Shown piece by piece: positions 35,069 to 49,257 of a stretch of DNA of 64,000 nt. The notes beneath the pieces were generated by a model. That model was not told the origin of the DNA, ran no database searches, and saw nothing but the letters and a program-made list of their open reading frames with translations. Location: assembly GCA_019426215.1 (NCBI GenBank), contig CM033403.1:6036012-6100011 (forward strand). The letters run 5' to 3'. How positions within the stretch are numbered: the first letter of the stretch is position 1; each line of letters begins with the position of its first letter. Source of the DNA: Buddleja alternifolia. Its lineage: Eukaryota > Streptophyta > Magnoliopsida > Lamiales > Scrophulariaceae. Made by a program: the position numbers and the translations under genes.

Positions 35069-38000
35069 TTAAGTCGATGGTTCTCGGAGCTTGACAGATA
35101 ATGTGTCTGCGCTCCAGTCAGTGCCCGAGTAATGTTTCAGCCTATGTCCATTGGTTAAAAATACTTGTCCATCCTCAGTGATAAGCTCCACAGCTCCGGA
35201 AGAATACACTCGGGTGACTCGAAAGGGTCCCGACCAACGCGATTTGAGCTTGCCTGGGAAGAGCTTGAGTCTAGAGTTGTACATAAGAACTTTCTCACCT
35301 TCCTCGAATTCCCGGGGTAGAATATGCTTGTCGTGCCACTTCTTGGTCCGTTCTTTGTACAGTTTTGCATTCTCGTATGCTTCATGTCTCCACTCCTCGA
35401 GCTCATTCAGTTGAAGCAACCTCTTATTACCTATAACACTTGTATCGAAATTCAGGAATTTGATAGCCCAATAAGCACGATGTTCAAGTTCGACAGGTAA
35501 ATGACAAGCTTTTCCAAATACAAGACGATATGGGGACATGCCAATAGCGGTTTTAAAAGCAGTACGGTAAGCCCACAATGCATCATCTAATTTCAGAGAC
35601 CAATCAGTTCGATGGCTATTTACCGTTTTTTCTAAAATCCGTTTAATTTCCCTATTAGACACTTCGACTTGCCCACTAGTTTGAGGGTGGTAAGGGGTCG
35701 AGATTTTATGCTTAACACCATATTTGTTCAACAAGTTTTCAAATTGCTTGTTACGAAAATGTGTGCCTCCATCACTTATAATTGCTCTCGGGGTTCCAAA
35801 TCGTGAAAAAATATGTTTCTCAGAAATCTAAGAACAACCCTAGCATCATTAGTTTGCAAAGCCTCAGCTTCGACCCATTTAGACACATAATCAACAGCGA
35901 CTAGAATATACTTATTGGAACAAGAACTAGGGAAAGGTCCCATAAAATCTATACCCCACACATCAAATAATTCACATTCAAGCACATTATTCATAGGCAT
36001 TTCATGTCGTCTAGAGATATTACCTACTCTTGGCATCTATCACATTTTTGAACATAAGCGTGTGCATCTTTAAATAAAGTAGGCCAGAAAAAACCTGATT
36101 GCAGAACCTTGGCAGCAGTCTTGGATGGGCCAAAGTGGCCACCTATCACCATGTCATGGCAATGAGCCAAGACGGAGGTCATTTCTTCCTCGGGTACACA
36201 ACGCCTGATAATTCCCTCGACACCAATTTTAAACAAGTAGGGCTCTTCCCACAGATAGTGCCTAACATCTTTCAAAAACTTCTTTCTTTGGTGAAATGTC
36301 AAATCAGGGGGTAAAATTCCAGCAACTATATAGTTAGCATAATCAGCATACCAGGGGATTGAAATAGAAGAAAGAGTAAAAAGCTGTTCATCGGGGAATT
36401 CATCTCCTATTGGGGTCTCATCCATTTTCTTATCCACTAATTCTAGTCTAGATAGGTGATCAGCTACTACATTTTCAGATCCTTTTTTATCTTTATTTCT
36501 AAGTCAAACTCTTGTAGTAATAAGATCCACCTGAGTAGTCTAGGTTTTGCGTCTTTTTTAGCAAGCAAGTATTTCAAGGCCGAGTGATCAGTGTATACTA
36601 TTACTTTGTTAAGCACAAGATAGGAGTGAAATTTGTCAAAAGCAAAAATGACAGCTAAAAGCTCTTTTTCAGTCGTAGCATAATTGAGTTGGGCCTCATT
36701 TAAGGTACGACTAGCATAGTAAATAGTATGAAAGATTTTACCCTTCCTTTGACCTAGTACAGCTCCAACGGCAATGTCGCTCGCATCGCACATCAACTCG
36801 AATGGTAGGCTCCAATCTGGGGCGGACATCACAGGTGATGAGATTAATTTCTCCTTCAGGGTGAGGAAGGCCTGCATGCATGCATCATTAAAGTCAAACA
36901 CTGCATTTTTCATGGTCAAGTTAGACAGGGGTTTAGCAATTTTAGAAAAATTTGAAATAAAACGCCTGTAAAACCCGGCATGTCCCAAAAAGCTTCTCAC
37001 GGCTTTGACCGTGGTGGGTGGTGGAAGATTAGCTATCACTTCAATTTTCGCTCTATCCACCTCAATCCCCTTGTGGGAGATCTTATGACCCAGAACAATT
37101 CCTTCTTGTACCATGAAATGACACTTTTCCCAATTTAAGACTAGATCAGTCTCCTCACACCTCTGCAAAACTAAGGTTAGATTGTGCAAACATCTATCAT
37201 ATGTAGAGCCAAAAACAGAAAAATCATCCATGAAGATTTCAAGAAATTGCTCGACCATGTCATGAAATATAGCCATCATGCATCTTTGAAAAGTAGCAGG
37301 TGCATTACATAAGCCAAAAGGCATACGCCTATAAGCAAAAGTGCCGTAAGGACAAGTGAAAGTAGTTTTCTCTTGATCCTCGGGTGTAATAGCAATTTGG
37401 TTATAGCCGGAGTACCCATCCAAAAAACAGTAATATTCATGCCCGGCTAATCTTTCTAACATTTGATCGATAAAGGGGAGGGGAAAGTGGTCTTTTCGGG
37501 TATATTCATTCAATTTACGATAGTCTATGCAAACCCTAAAACCAGTGACAATTCTAGATTGAATTAACTCATTATTGTCATTACGAACTACTGTCGTACC
37601 TCCTTTCTTGGGCACTACCTGCGTTGGACTTACCCATGGACTATCAGAGATAGGGAAGATAATGCCGGCATCGAGTAACTTGATTACCTCTTTCTTCACC
37701 ACTTCTTGAATTTGAGGATTAGACCTCCTTTGTGGTTGTATAGTGGGCCTTGAGCTTTTTTCCATTAAAATCTTATGCATGCAGATGGCTGGGCTAATCC
37801 CCTTGATATCAGCAATCTTCCATCCAAAGGCTTTTTTGTGATCTCTCAACACCTCCAGTAACCTTGCTTCTTGTTGATCTGTAAGAGAAGAAGAAATGAT
37901 GAGTGGCAAGGTTTCATCGTCATTTAAATAAACATATTTAAGATGAGAGGGTAGAGTTTTTAGGTCAAGAGTTGGTGGCTCTTCAATAGATGGTTTGGAG

Positions 38001-40429
38001 TGGCTAGACAGTGGGCTATCCAACTTCTCAAATTTCTTCGTGGGGTATTGTGCACGCCTCTCTAAGCTATGAACAACTTCCAGTTGTTTATCACTGGCCG
38101 ACTCAACATCCGTGGAGTTCATTATGCATACCTCAAGTGGATCATCAGAGATGTTTTCCTGAAAGTGCTCAATAATCAAAGGATCAAAAGCATCTATTCT
38201 TAAACATGACGCATCATCACCAACATGCTTCATAACCTTGTATACGTCAAAAGTAACTCTCTCCTCACCCACATTCAAAGTTAACTTACCATTGGCTATG
38301 TCGATCATAGCTTTACCTGTGGCTAGGAAGGGTCTTCCTAGGATGAGAGGAACTTCAACATCTTCTTCCATCTCCAGAACCACGAAGTCCACCGGGAAGT
38401 AAAACTTGTCAACTTGCACGATGACATCCTCTATGATTCCCTTCGGGTGTTTGATTGATCGATCTGCAAGTTGGAGGCTCATCGAGGTTGGCTTTGGATT
38501 CCCCAAACCCAATTTCTGGAACAACGAGTAAGGAAGAAGATTTATGCTGGCGCCCGAATCACATAGCACTCGGTCGAATTTGAGTTGCCCAATAGTGCAA
38601 GGAATTGTGAGGCTCCCTGGATCCTTGAGTTTCTGTGGCAACTTGTTCAACACCACTGCTGAGCATGCTTCAGTCAAGCACACCGTTCCATTGCCTTCCC
38701 ACTTCTGCTTATTGGATAGAATATCCTTGAAGAACTTGATGTAATTGGGCATCTGCAAAATCGCATCAATAAAAGGAATATTAATTCGAACTTCTCGAAG
38801 AATTTCTAAAATCCTAAGAAAACTCTTATCCATATCTTTCTTATTCTTTTTATGTGCTAGGGGGAAAGGGAGACGTATTTCAATAGGATTAGGCAAAGAA
38901 GGAGTCAAAGTTTTAGAAGACGCCCTGTCTGCCTGTGAAGTACGGACTTGATCCTGCCCCAAGTACGTACTTGAGCTGTGTGAAGTACTTACTTGGTTCT
39001 GGTCAAGTACGTACTTGGGAGACAGATTTGAATTTTCAAGTTTATCAAAAGTTTGAACATTGTCCTCTTCAAGTGCGGACTTGGACTGCTTGGGAGGTGC
39101 ACTTTTCAATTCTTTGCCACTTCTCAGAGCGATGGCATGGCATTGCTCTTTTGGGTTTTTCTCTGTATCACTCGGCAGTGTCCCGGGTGCTCTTCCACCT
39201 GCATCAACCGATAATTGTGCAAATTGGTGCTGCATCTCTTTCATTCCCGTCATAACACCCTGTAACATCAATCGAAGCTCTGCGAATGATTCGTCTGATT
39301 TTTGCATGTGAGCCGCCAATCTTTCTTCGACAGTCGAAGGTCTTGGAACTTGACCTTGTGGCTTAAAATTTCCAGGCCTTTGAGTTTGGTTGTTGTAAAA
39401 CGGAGGCCTCGGTGCTTGGTAGATGCCTTGTTGTGAATTTTGTGCGGGATTTGGCCTTTTCGGAAAATTCTCGGGTATGTGGAAGCTCAATTGAGGCTTG
39501 TTTGAATTTCCGACATAGTTCACATCACTAATGGTTGGCTCTGCCTCTAGATTAACATTTTGTTCTACCTCTTGAGCAACAGCAACCCTTCGGGTTTGTA
39601 GAGGAAACTCATCGTCATCTTCAGGGTACAGTTCATCATCCCGTGCCATCTGCTCTAGTTTAGCCCACACTGTTCTGCTATCGAGACCCAAAAGATCACC
39701 GCCTGCTCCTGCATTAAGTCTGTGACGAATCCGAGACCGGACTCCATTAAAGAAATGTAGCACTCGCTCGTCTCTTGAATAGTTGTGATCGGGGCACTTT
39801 CGAAGCAGACTCTTGTATCTTGCCCATGTTGATGCTAACGATTCATCCCGTTTTTGCTTAAAACCCTTGATCTCGCTTCTTAACTCGTTAATCCTTGATG
39901 GAGGGAAGAACTTGTTGAGAAACTCTTCGACTAACTCTTCCCACGTTTCAATGGATTGTGGGGGCAACGACTTATACCACAAAGTCCCTTTATCCTTAAG
40001 CGAAAAATGGAATAATCGGAGGCGGATGGCATCAAGATCTCTTGGGTGGAATTGCATGGTAGATAACACATTTTCGAAGTGCTCTAGATGGTCATGAGGT
40101 GACTCTTTCGGATCACCATAAAATTGTTCAGCCTGAACCATGCTAAACATGTGAGGTGGAATGTGGAAGTTCGGCGTGGCAAAATTGGGGACCACAACAG
40201 GTCCCGGCGTAGTGTGTACACGGGCTGGCTGATTACCACGAACAGATGGAGGTGGTGCTGGTAGTGCCGGTTGCATAGCTTGGAACAGATTTTGCAACCA
40301 TTCTCTATTCTCGGGCAGATTCATATCAGGGAAGTTGCCAGCCATAGCTCGATTTCTCTGGTTTGCACGAAGTGTACGCTCGATCTCAGGGTCAAATTCC
40401 TCTAAAGCCTCTCCTGAGGTTCGAGTCAT
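35069..40429 (-). pseudogene. Athila gag-pol, unit 1, broken by three single-base deletions
   Basis: Nearly identical to the intact copy at 49257-43894, starting [12 protein letters not shown] at 40429. The first 1310 or so residues (gag, protease, RT, RNase H) are open. The frame is lost near 36493 in a T run, again near 36032 in a T run, and again near 35820 in a T run, each by one base relative to the intact copy. The remaining blocks (integrase zinc region, integrase core, C-terminus) are open in their shifted frames. One substitution near 35548 changes Pro to Ala. Because the breaks are all one-base losses in homopolymers beside a low-quality contig end, they may be assembly errors rather than mutations. 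Confidence 0.9.
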
Positions 40430-40580
40430 TCACCAAAAGATCAACCTGTTTGAAACAAAGAAGCAAACCAACAGAAATTTAAAGATAGAAAATAACAGTG
40501 AGAATAATAGAAAATAATAAAACGACAAAAGAAATTAAAGCTAAAAATTGCAATAAAATCCGAAACTAAAATAAATCAAG

Positions 40581-40598
40581 TCCCCGGCAACGGCGCCA
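40581..40598 (-). other. Athila primer-binding site, unit 1
   Basis: Minus strand TGGCGCCGTTGCCGGGGA, the PBS type usual for Athila elements (reported as tRNA-Asp). It is separated from the LTR at 40605 by six bases. Confidence 0.9.
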
Positions 40599-40604
40599 AA
40601 AACT

Positions 40605-42229
40605 TGACACGAAAAATCCTTACGTGTATTAAACAGCAAGTGGACTGGTCGTGTGTAGTAATAAAGTGGACTTTAAGTCCGAGTTATCGATCCCACAGAG
40701 ACAAGATTATTTAAAGCTAGGAATTTAAAAGCAATTAAAATTGAATTAAAAGATTGTGATTAATTTACAATAAAAATGTGAAAACGAGACTTAGCAAATA
40801 GATTTAGATTCTTATGAGATAAAACAACTAAGGCACATGCTTCAACCAAATTTACTTGTTAATATAAATATGAACTATTCTTCGTATTATTAGACTACTA
40901 TTGCTTTGGTGAAAATTCCTTAATTAATTACTACCCGATGTCTCGGCTGTAATAATCCTATGATAAATTGACAGTTCTCTAAATATGTCTATCCGAGAAT
41001 TTAATCAATAATCATGCATTCAAGTTCTAGAATTTTCCCGAATAAATTCGGCTAACTGCACCCGGGAATCTCTACCTATCTCTAGGGGCAATTCCCTATT
41101 TTTTACGGATGATGTGATGATTTCTTTGAACCCTAACTTATATTCTTTCAAACTATTAAGTTAGGCAATATGACAAACATATGGTGATCAAACATATGCA
41201 AGTAATTACGCACAAAATCAAAACACAAAGCAATTGTAGAATTAATACGAAGAATAATATCATATATATATACTCATAACTTTGGCCTTCACATGGCCCT
41301 AGTTAAGGGAAAATTAGTTCATAATTGAAATTGGAAAAACAATAAAAACATAGAATTACTCATAGATAAAGATGAATATCAAACTAAGAAACTCCCTATT
41401 TTGGATTGATGATCGATTCTTGATTGGAAGCTTGAATCCCTCCTTTCCTCTTCTTAGCTCTTCAAGTATGATGATAGGATGACTCAAAACCAAGAGAATT
41501 CTCCCCCAAACCCCTGAATTTTCGTCCTCACACTCTCAAAGGATGATTTTTTGATGCTCTCAAGTGAGCTCCCCACTCCCCTTTAAATACCCAAAAATCC
41601 ACCTACCAAGAATTTTAGCTACCCTTCTCTTTCTTTCCTCCTACCAAGAATTTCTACCTACCAAGAATTTGCACCTACCATTCTCTTGTTTTCTACCTAC
41701 CAAGAATTTCCACCAACCAAGAATTTGCACCTACCATTCTCTTGTTTTCCACCTAACAAGAACATGAGCTGCCACTTTCGTGTTTTCCAGCGCAGGGATA
41801 GTGTTTTATTCATAAACGTCTCCACAGATCTCCGAATTGGATGATTCAAGTACCCATGTAAAGATAAGACATAGATCTAAAACTTTGTAGAAGGACACTT
41901 CATCCAATTCTGTCTCTAAAAATATCAAAATGGCGTTCCAACGTGGAGGTTGTTTCTGATTTGGCGCCCAGGTGTGCAGAAATGGTACTAAAACATGATT
42001 TTGGCTAACTCCAGCTTATTTCTTGCTTGTTTGGTCGTGGAGGTGTGAAACATCTTGGCGTAAACTTGTTTTATACATCATTTTTCCACCCTTTCTTCAA
42101 TTGTATCCACTTAAGGCCTGAAATCACTTAATGCACGAATTAAACGCACAAGTGACAAAATCAAGTGATAAATGAACCTAAAACATAAACGCAAAGGGGC
42201 TTAAAAACACGTAAAAATGACTCCTATCA
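40605..42229 (-). repeat. Athila LTR 2 (shared middle LTR, 1625 bp)
   Basis: TG...CA bounded. PBS lies on its left and PPT (42230-42243) on its right, so it is at once the 5' LTR of unit 1 and the 3' LTR of unit 2. No target duplication surrounds it. It carries the same TATA-like box (41580-41589) and AC-element array (41601-41757) as the other copies. Confidence 0.93.
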
Positions 42230-43893
42230 ACTCCCCCAAACTTATCATTTGCTCGACCTCGAGAAATAAAAGTTTTAGACATGAAAAACATCATCAACCA
42301 AAAGGAGAAAACAAAAACAACAAACGAACTCACTTTCGTGGAGTAAACGATTGCACTTAGCATGTGCAACAAGCCTTTAAACCTTTGAGTTACCTCAAAG
42401 GACGAGTTATAGTCTCGTGAGGGTTTGCAGAAGATATACCCACAAAATCTAACAAACTTTCAATCCCAACCAAATGAATACATCTCAACATAATTAACAA
42501 GAATAAATGGCACAAACTCATCCTTTTATAGCTCACAAATATATATACATATCAACTACTTTTGCTCATGTGACACCAATACTCGAAAAGACTCCATAGG
42601 GTGTAGTGAAAATAAATCTAAGGTATTATAGTCGAAAGGCATCCTTACCAAATTTTGGACATTAATCCCATATCTATCAACTTTTGATCAAACACAAAGC
42701 ATAAGAATCATAGAAAATCTCATAGCCATTTAAATTTCATTATCTCAACCATTCAAACTTTCAATTCATATGAAACTTTCCAATTAACTTCATTAAGGCT
42801 AGATCATGTGCAATGTTTTATTCCATTAGGCTTTCTATGACACCCATGTAACAAGCTTTAGATCAATGACTCCCAAACTAGATAGTTTTGGGGCATTAAG
42901 TGTAAAGACACTCCTAAGGATTTAATCACTCGAGTGTCAAAGGCCACGAAATAAAACTAGATCTTTTAAACAATTCGCTTCTTTTTGGCTTGAGCTTAGC
43001 TCAAATTAGCATAATAGTACAGTATATAGGCATGAAACTTTTCACCTCCAGTACATATTAGCCTGACCACTTGTGGTCATACCAAACTTCAACCTTTTTA
43101 ATTCATTGTTTAGCATAAAAAAAAAATTACTACTCAACTTATAACCTTATGAAAAATCTAAGTTAATTTTTCCGGGAAAAACTCCTTAAGTGTCTCAAGA
43201 TGGTTATCCTCTCAACTCCTCTACCCTTGATTTATTGTGCAATGTGAATCATCTAAGAAATCAATCCTAGTCTAGGGTCTCCATGAGCAATTTCAAAGAG
43301 ATATATGTTCCATTAAATTCAAATTATTTCAAGAAATCATGCCATTTTTTTCAAGTTAATCAATTTTAATGCATCAATTGGAAAAATAAAAAAAAACAAT
43401 TTATACTTGATTTTCTCAAATAAAAAAAAAATATTTAAACATGATATCATACAAACTTTCCCCCAAACTCAAGCTAAAAATTAGCATTGCATTTTCAATG
43501 TTCAAAATAAGCACTCTTCTACCCCCAAACTCAAATCCAACATTGTCCTCAATGTTGTTACAACAAGTATACGTAACGGTAAAAGAACACTTACAACCAA
43601 GGATGTTGAAAAACATCCTTTAACTTCCAATGCATCGTTACAAAGCTTCTTCTCCTCTCGAGTAAAATAAGCATCTCTAAACATGGGGTCCAAATGTCTA
43701 TCATATCTAATACTTCAACTTTTCAAACCATCAAGCATACGAAAACATACATGCCAAAAGTGCATGTTTGAACATAAACATAAACAAACAATCTAAACAA
43801 ACAAAAACAAAAGAAAAAAAAAAACTTACAAACTTGGGTTGCCTCCCAAGAAGCGCTTGTTTATAGTCAATAGCTCGACTATTCAGGATCGAC
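42230..43893 (-). other. Athila 3' non-coding internal region of unit 2
   Basis: No gene over 1.66 kb. PPT at 42230-42243; further GAGTTTGGGGG tracts (minus strand) at about 43458-43470 and 43519-43532, the latter following the GAGGACAATGTTGGATTTGAG context seen in Athila relatives. No env-like frame. Confidence 0.8.
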
Positions 43894-46800
43894 TTAAGTC
43901 GATGGTTCTCGGAGCTTGACAGATAATGTGTCTGCGCTCCAGTCAGTGCCCGAGTAATGTTTCAGCCTATGTCCATTGGTTAAAAATACTTGTCCATCCT
44001 CAGTGATAAGCTCCACAGCTCCGGAAGAATACACTCGGGTGACTCGAAAGGGTCCCGACCAACGCGATTTGAGCTTGCCTGGGAAGAGCTTGAGTCTAGA
44101 GTTGTACATAAGAACTTTCTCACCTTCCTCAAATTCCCGGGGTAGAATATGCTTGTCGTGCCACTTCTTGGTCCGTTCTTTGTACAGTTTTGCATTCTCG
44201 TATGCTTCATGTCTCCACTCCTCGAGCTCATTCAGTTGAAGCAACCTCTTATTACCTATAACACTTGTATCGAAATTCAGGAATTTGATAGCCCAATAAG
44301 CACGATGTTCAAGTTCGACAGGTAAATGACAAGCTTTTCCAAATACAAGACGATATGGGGACATGCCAATAGGGGTTTTAAAAGCAGTACGGTAAGCCCA
44401 CAATGCATCATCTAATTTCAGAGACCAATCAGTTCGATGGCTATTTACCGTTTTTTCTAAAATCCGTTTAATTTCCCTATTAGACACTTCGACTTGCCCA
44501 CTAGTTTGAGGGTGGTAAGGGGTCGAGATTTTATGCTTAACACCATATTTGTTCAACAAGTTTTCAAATTGCCTGTTACGAAAATGTGTGCCTCCATCAC
44601 TTATAATTGCTCTCGGGGTTCCAAATCGTGCAAAAATATGTTTTCTCAGAAATCTAAGAACAACCCTAGCATCATTAGTTTGCAAAGCCTCAGCTTCGAC
44701 CCATTTAGACACATAATCAACAGCGACTAGAATATACTTATTGGAACAAGAACTAGGGAAAGGTCCCATAAAATCTATACCCCACACATCAAATAATTCA
44801 CATTCAAGCACATTATTCATAGGCATTTCATGTCGTCTAGAGATATTACCTACTCTTTGGCATCTATCACATTTTTGAACATAAGCGTGTGCATCTTTAA
44901 ATAAAGTAGGCCAGAAAAAACCTGATTGCAGAACCTTGGCAGCAGTCTTGGATGGGCCAAAGTGGCCACCTATCACCATGTCATGGCAATGAGCCAAGAC
45001 GGAGGTCATTTCTTCCTCGGGTACACAACGCCTGATAATTCCCTCGACACCAATTTTAAACAAGTAGGGCTCTTCCCACAGATAGTGCCTAACATCTTTC
45101 AAAAACTTCTTTCTTTGGTGAAATGTCAAATCAGGGGGTAAAATTCCAGCAACTATATAATTAGCATAATCAGCATACCAGGGGATTGAAATAGAAGAAA
45201 GAGTAAAAAGCTGTTCATCGGGGAATTCATCTCCTATTGGGGTCTCATCCATTTTCTTATCCACTAATTCTAGTCTAGATAGGTGATCAGCTACTACATT
45301 TTCAGATCCTTTTTTATCTTTTATTTCTAAGTCAAACTCTTGTAGTAATAAGATCCACCTGAGTAGTCTAGGTTTTGCGTCTTTTTTAGCAAGCAAGTAT
45401 TTCAAGGCCGAGTGATCAGTGTATACTATTACTTTGTTAAGCACAAGATAGGAGTGAAATTTGTCAAAAGCAAAAATGACAGCTAAAAGCTCTTTTTCAG
45501 TCGTAGCATAATTGAGTTGGGCCTCATTTAAGGTACGACTAGCATAGTAAATAGTATGAAAGATTTTACCCTTCCTTTGACCTAGTACAGCTCCAACGGC
45601 AATGTCGCTCGCATCGCACATCAACTCGAATGGTAGGCTCCAATCTGGGGCGGACATCACAGGTGATGAGATTAATTTCTCCTTCAGGGTGAGGAAGGCC
45701 TGCATGCATGCATCATTAAAGTCAAACACTGCATTTTTCATGGTCAAGTTAGACAGGGGTTTAGCAATTTTAGAAAAATTTGAAATAAAACGCCTGTAAA
45801 ACCCGGCATGTCCCAAAAAGCTTCTCACGGCTTTGACCGTGGTGGGTGGTGGAAGATTAGCTATCACTTCAATTTTCGCTCTATCCACCTCAATCCCCTT
45901 GTGGGAGATCTTATGACCCAGAACAATTCCTTCTTGTACCATGAAATGACACTTTTCCCAATTTAAGACTAGATCAGTCTCCTCACACCTCTGCAAAACT
46001 AAGGTTAGATTGTGCAAACATCTATCATATGTAGAGCCAAAAACAGAAAAATCATCCATGAAGATTTCAAGAAATTGCTCGACCATGTCATGAAATATAG
46101 CCATCATGCATCTTTGAAAAGTAGCAGGTGCATTACATAAGCCAAAAGGCATACGCCTATAAGCAAAAGTGCCGTAAGGACAAGTGAAAGTAGTTTTCTC
46201 TTGATCCTCGGGTGTAATAGCAATTTGGTTATAGCCGGAGTACCCATCCAAAAAACAGTAATATTCATGCCCGGCTAATCTTTCTAACATTTGATCGATA
46301 AAGGGGAGGGGAAAGTGGTCTTTTCGGGTATATTCATTCAATTTACGATAGTCTATGCAAACCCTAAAACCAGTGACAATTCTAGATTGAATTAACTCAT
46401 TATTGTCATTACGAACTACTGTCGTACCTCCTTTCTTGGGCACTACCTGCGTTGGACTTACCCATGGACTATCAGAGATAGGGAAGATAATGCCGGCATC
46501 GAGTAACTTGATTACCTCTTTCTTCACCACTTCTTGAATTTGAGGATTAGACCTCCTTTGTGGTTGTATAGTGGGCCTTGAGCTTTTTTCCATTAAAATC
46601 TTATGCATGCAGATGGCTGGGCTAATCCCCTTGATATCAGCAATCTTCCATCCAAAGGCTTTTTTGTGATCTCTCAACACCTCCAGTAACCTTGCTTCTT
46701 GTTGATCTGTAAGAGAAGAAGAAATGATGAGTGGCAAGGTTTCATCGTCATTTAAATAAACATATTTAAGATGAGAGGGTAGAGTTTTTAGGTCAAGAGT

Positions 46801-49257
46801 TGGTGGCTCTTCAATAGATGGTTTGGAGTGGCTAGACAGTGGGCTATCCAACTTCTCAAATTTCTTCGTGGGGTATTGTGCACGCCTCTCTAAGCTATGA
46901 ACAACTTCCAGTTGTTTATCACTGGCCGACTCAACATCCGTGGAGTTCATTATGCATACCTCAAGTGGATCATCAGAGATGTTTTCCTGAAAGTGCTCAA
47001 TAATCAAAGGATCAAAAGCATCTATTCTTAAACATGACGCATCATCACCAACATGCTTCATAACCTTGTATACGTCAAAAGTAACTCTCTCCTCACCCAC
47101 ATTCAAAGTTAACTTACCATTGGCTATGTCGATCATAGCTTTACCTGTGGCTAGGAAGGGTCTTCCTAGGATGAGAGGAACTTCAACATCTTCTTCCATC
47201 TCCAGAACCACGAAGTCCACCGGGAAGTAAAACTTGTCAACTTGCACGATGACATCCTCTATGATTCCCTTCGGGTGTTTGATTGATCGATCTGCAAGTT
47301 GGAGGCTCATCGAGGTTGGCTTTGGATTCCCCAAACCCAATTTCTGGAACAACGAGTAAGGAAGAAGATTTATGCTGGCGCCCGAATCACATAGCACTCG
47401 GTCGAATTTGAGTTGCCCAATAGTGCAAGGAATTGTGAGGCTCCCTGGATCCTTGAGTTTCTGTGGCAACTTGTTCAACACCACTGCTGAGCATGCTTCA
47501 GTCAAGCACACCGTTCCATTGCCTTCCCACTTCTGCTTATTGGATAGAATATCCTTGAAGAACTTGATGTAATTGGGCATCTGCAAAATCGCATCAATAA
47601 AAGGAATATTAATTCGAACTTCTCGAAGAATTTCTAAAATCCTAAGAAAACTCTTATCCATATCTTTCTTATTCTTTTTATGTGCTAGGGGGAAAGGGAG
47701 ACGTATTTCAATAGGATTAGGCAAAGAAGGAGTCAAAGTTTTAGAAGACGCCCTGTCTGCCTGTGAAGTACGGACTTGATCCTGCCCCAAGTACGTACTT
47801 GAGCTGTGTGAAGTACTTACTTGGTTCTGGTCAAGTACGTACTTGGGAGACAGATTTGAATTTTCAAGTTTATCAAAAGTTTGAACATTGTCCTCTTCAA
47901 GTGCGGACTTGGACTGCTTGGGAGGTGCACTTTTCAATTCTTTGCCACTTCTCAGAGCGATGGCATGGCATTGCTCTTTTGGGTTTTTCTCTGTATCACT
48001 CGGCAGTGTCCCGGGTGCTCTTCCACCTGCATCAACCGATAATTGTGCAAATTGGTGCTGCATCTCTTTCATTCCCGTCATAACACCCTGTAACATCAAT
48101 CGAAGCTCTGCGAATGATTCGTCTGATTTTTGCATGTGAGCCGCCAATCTTTCTTCGACAGTCGAAGGTCTTGGAACTTGACCTTGTGGCTTAAAATTTC
48201 CAGGCCTTTGAGTTTGGTTGTTGTAAAACGGAGGCCTCGGTGCTTGGTAGATGCCTTGTTGTGAATTTTGTGCGGGATTTGGCCTTTTCGGAAAATTCTC
48301 GGGTATGTGGAAGCTCAATTGAGGCTTGTTTGAATTTCCGACATAGTTCACATCACTAATGGTTGGCTCTGCCTCTAGATTAACATTTTGTTCTACCTCT
48401 TGAGCAACAGCAACCCTTCGGGTTTGTAGAGGAAACTCATCGTCATCTTCAGGGTACAGTTCATCATCCCGTGCCATCTGCTCTAGTTTAGCCCACACTG
48501 TTCTGCTATCGAGACCCAAAAGATCACCGCCTGCTCCTGCATTAAGTCTGTGACGAATCCGAGACCGGACTCCATTAAAGAAATGTAGCACTCGCTCGTC
48601 TCTTGAATAGTTGTGATCGGGGCACTTTCGAAGCAGACTCTTGTATCTTGCCCATGTTGATGCTAACGATTCATCCCGTTTTTGCTTAAAACCCTTGATC
48701 TCGCTTCTTAACTCGTTAATCCTTGATGGAGGGAAGAACTTGTTGAGAAACTCTTCGACTAACTCTTCCCACGTTTCAATGGATTGTGGGGGCAACGACT
48801 TATACCACAAAGTCCCTTTATCCTTAAGCGAAAAATGGAATAATCGGAGGCGGATGGCATCAAGATCTCTTGGGTGGAATTGCATGGTAGATAACACATT
48901 TTCGAAGTGCTCTAGATGGTCATGAGGTGACTCTTTCGGATCACCATAAAATTGTTCAGCCTGAACCATGCTAAACATGTGAGGTGGAATGTGGAAGTTC
49001 GGCGTGGCAAAATTGGGGACCACAACAGGTCCCGGCGTAGTGTGTACACGGGCTGGCTGATTACCACGAACAGATGGAGGTGGTGCTGGTAGTGCCGGTT
49101 GCATAGCTTGGAACAGATTTTGCAACCATTCTCTATTCTCGGGCAGATTCATATCAGGGAAGTTGCCAGCCATAGCTCGATTTCTCTGGTTTGCACGAAG
49201 TGTACGCTCGATCTCAGGGTCAAATTCCTCTAAAGCCTCTCCTGAGGTTCGAGTCAT
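43894..49257 (-). CDS. Athila-type Ty3/gypsy gag-pol polyprotein, intact, 1787 aa
   Basis: Single open frame. Residues 100-265 are the retrotransposon gag domain ([19 protein letters not shown] ... LRKCPDHNY). Residues 430-520 are a low-complexity linker with a duplicated [16 protein letters not shown] segment. The aspartic protease DSGAS is at about 624-628 with ILGRPFL at 696-702. Reverse transcriptase spans about 920-1110, with catalytic FMDDF at 1066-1070 and the KKGG ... ITGF-type insertion usual for Athila. RNase H is about 1205-1330 (CDAS, TDHSAL). Integrase has an HHCC zinc region (H1423 to C1466), a core with Asp near 1495, Asp1554 and Glu1590 at D-35-E spacing, and a C-terminal region to 1787. 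All catalytic residues looked for are present. Together with near-identical LTRs this indicates a recent, perhaps still mobile, element. No CCHC zinc knuckle was seen. Start taken at the Met opening the conserved gag N-terminus, 152 bases from the PBS. Confidence 0.96.
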   Translation of the reverse strand: MTRTSGEALEEFDPEIERTLRANQRNRAMAGNFPDMNLPENREWLQNLFQAMQPALPAPPPSVRGNQPARVHTTPGPVVVPNFATPNFHIPPHMFSMVQAEQFYGDPKESPHDHLEHFENVLSTMQFHPRDLDAIRLRLFHFSLKDKGTLWYKSLPPQSIETWEELVEEFLNKFFPPSRINELRSEIKGFKQKRDESLASTWARYKSLLRKCPDHNYSRDERVLHFFNGVRSRIRHRLNAGAGGDLLGLDSRTVWAKLEQMARDDELYPEDDDEFPLQTRRVAVAQEVEQNVNLEAEPTISDVNYVGNSNKPQLSFHIPENFPKRPNPAQNSQQGIYQAPRPPFYNNQTQRPGNFKPQGQVPRPSTVEERLAAHMQKSDESFAELRLMLQGVMTGMKEMQHQFAQLSVDAGGRAPGTLPSDTEKNPKEQCHAIALRSGKELKSAPPKQSKSALEEDNVQTFDKLENSNLSPKYVLDQNQVSTSHSSSTYLGQDQVRTSQADRASSKTLTPSLPNPIEIRLPFPLAHKKNKKDMDKSFLRILEILREVRINIPFIDAILQMPNYIKFFKDILSNKQKWEGNGTVCLTEACSAVVLNKLPQKLKDPGSLTIPCTIGQLKFDRVLCDSGASINLLPYSLFQKLGLGNPKPTSMSLQLADRSIKHPKGIIEDVIVQVDKFYFPVDFVVLEMEEDVEVPLILGRPFLATGKAMIDIANGKLTLNVGEERVTFDVYKVMKHVGDDASCLRIDAFDPLIIEHFQENISDDPLEVCIMNSTDVESASDKQLEVVHSLERRAQYPTKKFEKLDSPLSSHSKPSIEEPPTLDLKTLPSHLKYVYLNDDETLPLIISSSLTDQQEARLLEVLRDHKKAFGWKIADIKGISPAICMHKILMEKSSRPTIQPQRRSNPQIQEVVKKEVIKLLDAGIIFPISDSPWVSPTQVVPKKGGTTVVRNDNNELIQSRIVTGFRVCIDYRKLNEYTRKDHFPLPFIDQMLERLAGHEYYCFLDGYSGYNQIAITPEDQEKTTFTCPYGTFAYRRMPFGLCNAPATFQRCMMAIFHDMVEQFLEIFMDDFSVFGSTYDRCLHNLTLVLQRCEETDLVLNWEKCHFMVQEGIVLGHKISHKGIEVDRAKIEVIANLPPPTTVKAVRSFLGHAGFYRRFISNFSKIAKPLSNLTMKNAVFDFNDACMQAFLTLKEKLISSPVMSAPDWSLPFELMCDASDIAVGAVLGQRKGKIFHTIYYASRTLNEAQLNYATTEKELLAVIFAFDKFHSYLVLNKVIVYTDHSALKYLLAKKDAKPRLLRWILLLQEFDLEIKDKKGSENVVADHLSRLELVDKKMDETPIGDEFPDEQLFTLSSISIPWYADYANYIVAGILPPDLTFHQRKKFLKDVRHYLWEEPYLFKIGVEGIIRRCVPEEEMTSVLAHCHDMVIGGHFGPSKTAAKVLQSGFFWPTLFKDAHAYVQKCDRCQRVGNISRRHEMPMNNVLECELFDVWGIDFMGPFPSSCSNKYILVAVDYVSKWVEAEALQTNDARVVLRFLRKHIFARFGTPRAIISDGGTHFRNRQFENLLNKYGVKHKISTPYHPQTSGQVEVSNREIKRILEKTVNSHRTDWSLKLDDALWAYRTAFKTPIGMSPYRLVFGKACHLPVELEHRAYWAIKFLNFDTSVIGNKRLLQLNELEEWRHEAYENAKLYKERTKKWHDKHILPREFEEGEKVLMYNSRLKLFPGKLKSRWSGPFRVTRVYSSGAVELITEDGQVFLTNGHRLKHYSGTDWSADTLSVKLREPST

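Noticed and set aside
38544..39311. Plus-strand open frames opposite the Athila polyprotein (also 47372-48139, 39813-40097, 48641-48925).
   Set aside because: They are exact antisense shadows of the conserved minus-strand gag-pol, repeated in both units, with no protein family resemblance.
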